Of a stretch of DNA of 64,000 nt, positions 8,408-18,100 are shown piece after piece (the stretch's first letter is position 1; the number at the start of each line of letters is the position of its first letter). This DNA is from Bordetella parapertussis. GTDB taxonomy: Bacteria > Pseudomonadota > Gammaproteobacteria > Burkholderiales > Burkholderiaceae_E. The notes beneath the pieces are model-generated. The model ran no database searches. It saw only the letters and a list, made by a program, of their open reading frames with translations, and had not been told where the DNA came from. The stretch covers positions 1 through 64,000 of the forward strand of contig CAMBZS010000002.1 in NCBI GenBank assembly GCA_945872335.1. The letters run 5' to 3'. A program made the position numbers and the translations under genes.

Positions 8408-9081
8408 CGGTCAACGCCGACTCCGAGCGGCTTGCCGAGCTGTTTGCCCGGCCAGTTCAGATCTTCGACCTTGATGGAACGCTGGTCGACACCCTGGTTG
8501 ATTTGACGGTGGCGCTCAACATGGCGCTGTACGACCATCGTTTGCCGCCGGTGTCGCGAGATCTGGTACGCGCATCGCTGCATGGCGGCTTTGAAGCGAG
8601 TGTCAGGGCCGCATTGGAAGCGGCCGATGCCCACGACGATCGATTCGATCCGCTCCTCGCAAGCTATCAGCATCGCTATCGCGCAGTGTCCGGAAAGCTG
8701 GCCCGGGTCTATCGGGGTGTGCCCCGCAAGCTCGCGGAGCTGCGAAGGCATGGCGCGCGGCTCGCAATCTGCTCGAACAAGACCGAAGCCGAAGCCCGCC
8801 GGTTGCTCGAGCTTATGGGTATCGCTGGGTTCTTCGAGGCCGTGGTGGGCGCAGATACCTGCGGGACGCGAAAGCCTGATCCGGAACCGCTCGTCAAAGC
8901 GATCGACCTGCTGGGTGGCAACCGGGGTCACGCGCTCTTTACGGGCGACAGCCATGTTGATGTTGCTTGTGCGCATGCTGCGGGAGTCGACTGCGCCTTT
9001 TTTGGTGGCGGTTACGGCGACCCGCAGGCTACGGTGAGCGCGCGATTTGATGCGTGGGACCAGCTTCCGGTTCATGGCTGA
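8404..9081 (+). CDS. HAD-superfamily phosphatase (Gph-like) at the end of the phn operon
   Basis: This 225-residue cytoplasmic hydrolase has all four HAD motifs: FDLDGTLVDT (nucleophile D22, acid D24), ICSNKT (motif II), the Lys of GTRKPDPEP (motif III) and FTGDSHVDV (motif IV). The helical cap and the length fit the phosphoglycolate-phosphatase/beta-phosphoglucomutase subclass. Motif I is DLDGT, not the DWAGT of phosphonoacetaldehyde hydrolase, so I call it a phosphatase and not a C-P hydrolase. Its GTG start overlaps the phnC stop (GTGA), so it is translationally coupled to the importer. That suggests it dephosphorylates the imported compound or a direct product. The substrate cannot be read from sequence. 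Confidence 0.85.
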   Translation: MTVNADSERLAELFARPVQIFDLDGTLVDTLVDLTVALNMALYDHRLPPVSRDLVRASLHGGFEASVRAALEAADAHDDRFDPLLASYQHRYRAVSGKLARVYRGVPRKLAELRRHGARLAICSNKTEAEARRLLELMGIAGFFEAVVGADTCGTRKPDPEPLVKAIDLLGGNRGHALFTGDSHVDVACAHAAGVDCAFFGGGYGDPQATVSARFDAWDQLPVHG

Positions 9082-9111
9082 TTGCGAATCGATGACGCGG
9101 CAGACACCGTT

Positions 9112-9140
9112 TTGTCATATTGGCTGAATAGCGTTATGGA
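9112..9140 (+). promoter_or_regulatory. Candidate promoter/Pho-like site before the giant phosphatase gene
   Basis: TTGTCA (9112-9117) and TATGGA (9135-9140) are 17 bases apart, so they could be the -35 and -10 of a sigma-70 promoter; the -10 is poor. TTGTCAT also resembles a PhoB half-site, with CTGAATA 12 bases on, one base more than the usual 11-base spacing. The gene's GTG (9164) has GAGG 7 bases upstream. Confidence 0.25.
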
Positions 9141-9163
9141 TCTCAACTGCCCGAGGTTCAACC

Positions 9164-12100
9164 GTGATCAAAACACTCCCGCCCGCCAAATCGCCTGCTG
9201 CTTCAACTCCGAAGACTCTCCGCGCCGACGCGCGCAAGCCGCAGATTGATGAGCGCTCCGCTCCGGGCGCGGAAGACGCGGCGCTGGTTATGGCAGGACT
9301 CGACAACACCCGGGCGGCCAATCGGGACCAGCGGGATATCGACGACCAAGCAGCTTTAGAACTCGGGGGCGTAGCCGGCGAGTCGATCGTCTCCGCAACC
9401 GGTGCCGAGCCTGCCGCCGGCTCGGGCGCGTCGTCAGCAATAACGATCGAAATCGCGCAGGCCTCTCCCGCGGGTGCAGCAACCGCAAGCGATGCGTCTG
9501 CTAAGAGTGCCGGTTCGGGCGGCGCCTTCGCAGGATTCGTTCCTGTCGCCTTCGCGCTGGGCGGCCTGGGGCTGATCATGAGCCGCGACAGCGGCACAAG
9601 TGCTCCCGCAGCAACGCCGACGATTGCCGGCAAGATCGTGGACGGGTACATCTCGGGCGCAACCGTCTTTATCGACCGAAACAAGAACGGCCAACTCGAC
9701 GCCGATGAGCCCTCAACCAAGTCGGATGCGCAAGGCAACTTCACGCTGCCCAAGGGCGTTGAAGGAACGCTGGTATCGGTTGGTGGCCGAGACATCTCCA
9801 CCAATCTCGATTTCACAGGTGTGATGAAGGCGCCGGCGGGCTCGACGGCGGTAACGCCACTCACCACGCTGGTGAGCGAGTTGATGACCAGCCGCAATCT
9901 GAGCGCTGCAGCTGCTCAGGAACAGGTGCTCGATGCGGTAGGTCTTTCAGCGCTCAAGGGCAAAGTCGACCTGACCACGCTCGATCCGGTGGCGGCTGCG
10001 ACGGCGGGCACTGCTGGAGCGCTCGACATCCAGAAAGCCGGCGTTGCGGTGGCCTCCCTGGTGAACAGTCTGGCGGTGAAGGTGCAACAAGCCGCGAACG
10101 TCGGTACCGACAAACATGACGAGATCGCAAGCGGCATTTTCTCGGAGCTTGCGAAGTCGATCGGAGCCGGCAAGCTCGCGAGCGACAAGATCGCAGCGAC
10201 CGCGAGCGAGATCGTCAATACGCTCGCCACGCAGGCCACGATCGCGGGTGTTGCAGTCGGCAGCGCCAATCTGAAAGCAGCAACGATTGCCGCTATCGAG
10301 AATCTCGCCAGCCTGTCGTCGAAGCTTGCAGCCGCCACGAACGTCGACTCGGTCGCGTCGGGGCAAAAGACCGCTCTGACCCAGACAACCTATACGCTGC
10401 AACTTCTGCATTTCTCCGACGCCGAGGCCGGAGCGCTTGCCTCGACCACCGCGCCCAAGCTGGCTGCGCTGGTGGACAAGTTCGAGGACGCATATTCAAA
10501 CAGCATCACGCTCGTCGGGGGTGACAACTTCCTGCCGGGCCCGTTTCTCGGTGCGGGCACCGATCCATCGATCATTACCGCGCTCAACGCTGCGGGTGGC
10601 GGCACACTTGCGGCAACGGCGACCGTTCCGATTGCTGCGGTCGATATCGCAATCCACAACGTGATCGGCGTTGAAGCATCAGCTGTCGGCAACCATGAGT
10701 TCGATCTGGGCTCGCGCGTGCTGAGCGATGCGATCAAGGGTGCGAGCGGCGCGAAGGGTGCCCAGTTCCCGCACATCACCGCCAACCTGGATTTTTCGGG
10801 CGATGCCGATCTCAAGTCGATCTATGTCGACACCACGGCCACGGCGGGGCTTGAAGAGGCCTCGTCGCTCAAGGGCAAGATCGCGCCGTCGGCGATCCTG
10901 ATCGAGAACGGCGCAAAGATCGGCCTGGTAGGCGTCACCACCCAGATCCTGGAGTCGATTTCCTCGCCCTCCGGTACCGAAGTCAAGGGCTTCCCGACAG
11001 GCCCTGGCCCCAATGGCGAAGCCGACGACATGACGCTTCTGGCGTCGCAGCTGCAACCGGTCATCAACGACCTCAGCAATCAGGGCGTCAACAAGATCAT
11101 TCTTCTGTCGCACCTGCAAATCGTCGGCAACGAAAAGTTGCTCGCCACCAAGTTGTCCGGCGTGGACATCATCGTGGCTGCAGGCTCCAACACCCGGATG
11201 GGTGACGCCAATGACAAGGCGGTCGCCTTCGCCGGTCACCCTGCAGCGTTTGCCGAGTCCTATCCCCACGCTGCCACGGACAAGGACGGCGCGACCACGC
11301 TGGTGGTCAGCACAGACAACGAGTTCACCTATCTGGGCCGGTTGGTGGTCGATTTCAATGAGGCGGGCAATGTTGTGGCGTCCAGCGTGACCGCCAATGC
11401 CGCCGTCAATGGTGCATGGGCCGCCACCGATGCCAATGTGGCGGCGGCCTGGGGTGTCGCAGAGTCCGCGCTTGCAACGACAGCCTACGCAGCAGGAACA
11501 CGCGGCCATGCAGTCAAGACACTGACGGATGCGGTGCAGTCGGTCATCACCGTCAAGGATGGCAATGTGCTGGGGTATGCCTCCGTGTATCTGGAGGGCG
11601 AACGCACGGCGGTGCGTTCAGAAGAAACCAACCTTGGAAACCTGTCGGCCGATGCGAACCTGTATGCGGCCCGCCAGGCACTGGGCGCGGCCGCGCCGTC
11701 GACGCCAATCGTGTCGCTGAAGAACGGCGGTGGCATTCGCGCGCAGATCGGTACGCTGTCCAATCCCAAGGCGGACGGAACAGTCGACAAGCTCGCGCCG
11801 TCCGACAACAGCGTCTCGCTGCTCGACCTCGAGAATTCGCTGCGATTCAACAACCAGCTGATGATGTTCGACACCACACCCGAGGGGCTCAAGGCCATCC
11901 TCGAACATGGTGTTGCGGCCGGTACGCTTCAGGGGCGCTTTCCGCAGATCGGTGGCGTGGCGTTTTCCTGGGACCCCGATTTCGCAGCGGGCGCGCGTGT
12001 CATGGATATTGCGCTGGTCGCAGCCGACGGTTCGCGAATCGGGCTGTATGACAATGGCTCGAAGCTCGCCTCGGCGCCGGCCAAGATTTCGGTGGTGACG

Positions 12101-15100
12101 CTGAGCTTTCTCGCCCAAGGCGGCGACAGTTATCCGATCAAGGCCAATGCCGACAACTTCCGCTATTTGGTGGATGTCGCAGGTGGCGGATACAAGCTGA
12201 GCGCAGCGGTACCTGAAGATCGTGATTTCACTGCGTCGGCCACCACGACTGAATTCGCAGCGGGTTCAACGGTGTCGTCCGAACAGGCAGCCTTCCGGTC
12301 GTACCTGTCGGCAAGCTTTGGCACTGCGCAGACTGCGTTTGCCCAAGCCGACACGCCGGCGGCTTACGACGAGCGCATTCAGAACCTCAACTCTCGGACC
12401 GAAGGAGTCTTGCAGCCGTCGGATATCGCGCTTGCCAAGCTTGGAACGTACAGCGCCGGTGTTTATAACGCCGCGGGCGCCGAGATTGTGGCCTTCGATG
12501 CAGCCACCAAACGCATGTTCCTGGTGAATTCGGTGGCGGCCGAGCTTCATGTGATCAATGTCGCGGATCCTGCCAACCCGGTGCTGGCGGGCAAGATCGA
12601 TTTCAAGGGCTACGCCACCACCGCAGGCACCACGCCCCAGGTGAACTCGGTTGCGGTGTCCAATGGCATGGTTGCGGTGGCGGTGGCGGATGCCAACCCC
12701 ACGGCCGCGGGCAAGGTCGTGCTGTTCAAGGCGGACATTGCAGTCTCGACCACACCCACCGCACCTGCCGGTGCACGCGCGCTCGACGCAGGCTTCGGTC
12801 CCGACATGCTGACCTTCACGCCAGATGGCCGGAAGGTTTTGGTCGCCAACGAGGCCGAGGCGATCAACGAGCGTGCTGCGAGCGATCCGTACTACAACGG
12901 CGGCGCCCTGTTTGTGGCCAACGGCGGGATCACCGTTGTGACCTTGGGTGGCGACCCTGCGAGCGCGATCAGCAACGCCACTGCCCAGCAACTTGATTTC
13001 ACGGCCTACAACGGCAAGGAAGGGTGGTTGCGCGAACGTGGCGTTCGAATTGCACCGGGCGCCGCCGCCTCGAATGACCTCGAGCCTGAGTACATTGCCG
13101 TCTCGCCCGATGGCAAACAGGCAATGGTTACGCTTCAAGAGAACAATGCGGTTGCAGTACTGGATCTAAGCGCGGCCAATGCGTCGATTGTCGATATCGT
13201 GCCGATGGGCTACAAGGACCATGCGCGCGGTGATCTGGTGATGACGGCCTATGACACGATGTCGGCCGCCGACCTTCCATCGATTGGCACCGACGCCTTT
13301 GGCAAGGCCGTGCCGTCGGGTGGCTTCTCCGGTCTCCACTATCTCGGGTCCAGCAACGGCAAGTGGCGGTTCCTCACCGTGAGCGACCGGGGCCCGAACG
13401 GCGAGCCGGTCAATGTCGATTCCGATGCAGCGCTTGAGCGACCCTTCGTGTTGCCGGCTTACCAGGCGCGGGTATCCACCCTGGAGTTTGACCCGGCCAC
13501 CAAGCAGATTGCGATTGTTGCCACCACGCTTCTAACCCGTACCGACGGCACACCGCTGACGGGTTTGCCCAACATCCCGGGCACCGACGAGGAACCGGTT
13601 CAGATCGTGCCCGCTACCGATGCGTCGCGAGCCGGAACCTTCACTTCGGGTGGTGCAACGCTTGGCTACAAGACCTTGTCCTACGACCCTCTGGGTGCTG
13701 ATCTCGAGGGCATCTACCAGACCGCGACCGGGTCCATGTGGATGGTCGATGAATACCGTCCTGCAGTCTATGAATTCGACGCAACCGGCAAGATGGTGTC
13801 GCGTTTCGTGCCAGCAGGCACCGCGGCGCTGACGCCCGACACCAGCGACACCTTCGGCACCGAAACCCTACCGGCGCACCTGATCAAACGGCAGGCCAAC
13901 CGCGGATTCGAGGCGCTGGCGGTAGATGAATCGCGCGGTCTGCTGTTCGCGTTTGTCCAGAGCCCGTTGGACAGCGTATCCGGCTCGTCGGTCGACACCG
14001 CTGGTCCGCTGATTCGCATCGAGGTGATGGCAATGCGGGATCTCGCTGCGGGCACCGCATTGCCCCAGGGCGGGACCCTATCGGCTGCTGCATCGAAAGG
14101 TACGGTGATTGCCGAGTATGCCTATCTGCTTGAACGGCCGACGTTGAATCTGGGTGCGCTCGACAAGATTGGTGATGCGGTGTTCAACCCCGCCACCGGC
14201 ACCATCTTTGTCTTTGAGCGTGACTCCTCTGTTGCGCCCGAGGCGAAGAAGGTTCTGTACGAGATCGACCTGCGCGGCGCGACGAATCTGCTCTCGGCCA
14301 CCCCGGTGCTGCCGACCGGTAAAACGGTGCTGGAGGCGCTCACCGTTGATGAGTTGCTGGCAGCCGGCATCAACCCGGTACACAAGGAGCGTATCGCGAA
14401 TCTGCCGTCGCTCGGTTTTACGCCCAACGACAAGGCGGAAGGTCTTGCCTTGCTGCCCAATGGCGGTCTTGCGGTCATCAACGACAACGACTTCGGAGTC
14501 AACGGTGTCGGAACGGAAACCGTCGGATTCGGACTGTTCCAGTTCAATGGCGCCAACCGCATCGATGCAGACAATGACACGACTGGTCAGCCCACCGGAA
14601 CCATACCCGCAATCAACCTGGTCAGCCCCAAGCTCTATGGCGCCTACATGCCCGACGCGATCGCATCGTTCAGCGTCAACGGCAAGACCTACTACATCAC
14701 GGCTAACGAAGGCGACTCGCGCGGCGTGGATGAGGTTCAGGTCAAGGATCTGGGCACCACGGGCAAGCCCGTCGCGGATGTGGCAGCCAACGCGTCTGCG
14801 CTTGACGGTGACCTGAAGGTAATCACCAACGGCATCGATGTTGACGGCGATGGCGACCTCGACAAGCTGGTCGCCTTCGGAGGGCGATCGTTTTCGATTC
14901 TGGACGCCTACGGCAATCGGATCTACGACAGCGGTGATCAGATCGAGCGACTGATGGCGGAGGTGTTGCCCGGCGCGTTCAACGCCAACCACACCAGCAA
15001 TTCGGTCGATAACCGCAGCGATGACAAAGGACCCGAGCCCGAAGCGGTCACGACCGCTGTGGTGGGCGACAAGGTGTACGCCTTTGTCGGTTTGGAGCGG

Positions 15101-18100
15101 ATGGGCGGTGTCGCAGTGTATGACGTGACCGACCCGTACAACCCCACCTTCGCCAGCTACTCGAACACCCGGAATTTCAGCGAGACACCGGCGCTTGGCA
15201 AGGGCGGTGACCTCGGGCCCGAAGGCATCATCGCCATCCCCGCCTCGGCAAGCCCCAACGGCAAGCCCATGATTGCGGTGGCCAATGAGGTGAGCGGGAC
15301 GGTGTCGTTGTTCAACATCGCGTCGACGCCCATTTCCGAGACTGATCCGACGGTCTGGATGGCGGGCCAGTTGCGCAACGACGGCTTGGTGGGTACCAGC
15401 GGCGCGCCATCGTTGTCGTTCAATCATCCGGCGGGCGGGGTTGACCTCGCAGGCTATCAGCTGACCGGACGCTTTGCGCTGCCCGCTCAGCCCGCCGCTG
15501 CTAACAAGCTCGCGCACGAGGCATCGGCCGTCACTTACAACCGCGATACCGACAGCCTGTTCGTTTTGGGCGATGGCGGCACTGCCATCGCCCAGGTCAC
15601 CAAGCAGGGCGTACTGATCGACTCGATGGCGCTGGCCGCGGGATCGAGTGCGCAAGGCACGTACTTCTACGATACCGAAGGCATTGCCTACTTGGGTAAC
15701 GGTCGTTTTGCGATGGTCGAAGAGCGCGACCGCAAGTTGAACGAGTTTGTCTACCAGGCAGGCGGCACGCTGGGGCCGACCAGCGCGGTGCGTTCGGTGA
15801 AGATGGGCACATCGATCGGCAACATCGGTCTGGAGGGCCTGAGCCTAGACCCCGCCACGGGCGGCTTCCTGTTCGCCAAGGAAGCGACGCCGATGGGGGT
15901 GTTCCAGTCGACCGTGGATTTCGCAGCGGGCACGGCCAGCAACGGTTCGCCGACCACGGACAACGCAGCCAACCTGTTTGATCCGGCCAAGACCGGGCTC
16001 ACCTCGGTCAACGACATCTTCGCGCTTTCCAATGTCACCCAGGCGGGCTCAGCAGATTACAACAGCTTCCTGCTGCTGAGTGCAGCCGATGGCAAGCTGC
16101 TCAAGATGGATCGGCAAGGACGTACCGAGGGCAGCATCAGCTTCGCTGCGGCGGCGAAGAACGAGGGCGTCACCATGGACGGCGCCAGCAATATCTACAT
16201 TGTGGGCGAAGAGGGTGGTGGCAGCATCGACAAACCCGAGATGCTGGTGTACTCGCCAACGGTTCACGGTGCTGCGGTTGCGCCCGGGGCCAACCTCTAT
16301 CTGTCATTCGATCAGCCCGTGATGGCGGGTAGCGGTTCGATCGTTCTCAAGGATGGAGGCAGTGATGTCCGAACGATCTCCGTATCGGATACCACCCAGG
16401 TCAGCATCACTGGCACCCTGGTCACCCTCAATCCTGCCGCGTCGCTCAATGCCGGCACCAGCTACACCGTGAGCTACGACGCGGGCGTGTTTAAGGGGAT
16501 CACCGGCATCGCGATGGACAGCGTTGCTGCAGGCGTTCTGTCGTTCAAGACAGCGGGCGATCTGTTGGCGCCCCGGTTGACCTTGACGTCGCCGGTGAAT
16601 GGTGCGGCGGGTATCACCAGCCACCACACCATCCTGACGTTCGACGAGCCCGTGAAGGCGGGAAGCGGCATGATCACGCTGAGCGGAGTCAACTCGGGCG
16701 GATTGACCGATGTGCGAATGATCCCGGTGGGCGATACCACGCAGGTGACGATCAGCGGCACCACGGTCGACATCAATCCCAGCGCAGATCTGCGAAATGG
16801 CTACACGTATACCGTGTCCATCGGCGGCGGTGTGATCACCGACCTGGTGGGTAACGCGTACCCGGGCTTCACCACAGCCACATCGCTGCGCTACACACGC
16901 AACACCGGTACCGCGGTGGGGCCGCAAACCGTCATTGTTTCGGAGGTCAATTCGAACGCAGGCACCGATTTTTTCGAGCTCTACAACTACGGCACCGAAG
17001 CGGTCAGCCTGGATGGCTGGAAATGGGATGACGACTCGGCGTCGTTTACCGATGCCGCTGCGGTGAGCTTCCCGGCCGGGACGACACTTGCTGCCGGTGC
17101 CCGCCTGGTGGTGGTGGCAGGCACTGATGCGGCTGCCTTCAAGACCGCGTGGGGGCTTGGCGCGGAGGTGCCGGTGGTGGCAACCGGTGGACCGGGACTC
17201 GGCTCGGGCGATGCGGTGGTCGTGTTTAATCAGGCCGGTCAGGCAGTCACGGCGCTTAACTACGGAATCAGCGCGAAAACAGCGTCGGACGGATCGGCCA
17301 TTCCGGTGGCGGCGCCCGCGGCGGGAATCACGCTCGCGAGTGCGGCGAGCCATGCCGGTGCCGCCTTTGGCGGAACGGCTACGGCCTCTGCGGTATGGGA
17401 TGGCGTGTCAACGACCGCGCCAACCTACCTGCCTGCCACCGTCGGTCAACTGGGGGCGTTCGCCCAGTCGGCTGCTGCGGCCAATATCGGCTCGCCCGGG
17501 CTGATTGCAGCACCCCAATCGTCGGACAGCGTGGCGCCCACGTTGTCGAGTTCACTGCCGATCAAGTCCTCGCAGTCTGCGCTCGCCACCACCAATATCG
17601 TGCTGAGTTTCAGCGAATCGGTGAAGGTGGGGACGGGCAATATCGTCATCGTCAACACGGCGGATGCGAGCGATACCCGAACCATTCCAGTGACCGACGC
17701 CGCGCAGGTCGCCATCTCCTCCGGAGTGGTTACCGTCAATCCGACCTCCAATCTCAAGCCGGGGGCCAGTTATTCGGTGCAGATGGCCGCTGGCGTGATC
17801 GAGGACCTGGCGGGGAACGACTTTGCAGGGCTGCTGGGCGACCAGTCGATCGGCTTTGCGGTGGCGACGCAATCGCCGAAGCTGCTGATCACCGAGCTCA
17901 ACTCAAACGCAGGCCCGTCGGACTATTTCGAGCTCTACAACTTCGGCAGCTCAGCGATTTCGCTGTCGGGTTGGCGTTGGGATGACGATTCAGCATCGTT
18001 TGCCGAAGGCAAGGCGTTTCCGGCGGTCAGCATTCCGGCGGGCAAGTCCTTGGTGGTTGCGTCGACGCCTGAGACGGATGCCGCGCTGGCAGCGTTCAAA

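Noticed and set aside
8404-9081. Possibility that the HAD gene is phosphonoacetaldehyde hydrolase (phnX)
   Set aside because: Motif I reads DLDGT and not DWAGT, and the cap lacks a phnX-like Schiff-base Lys that I could recognise, so it is called a generic HAD phosphatase.
14078-15655. 525-residue minus-strand open frame inside the giant gene
   Set aside because: It is a high-GC shadow of the phytase/propeller region with no recognisable motif; the plus-strand frame carries clear domains throughout.
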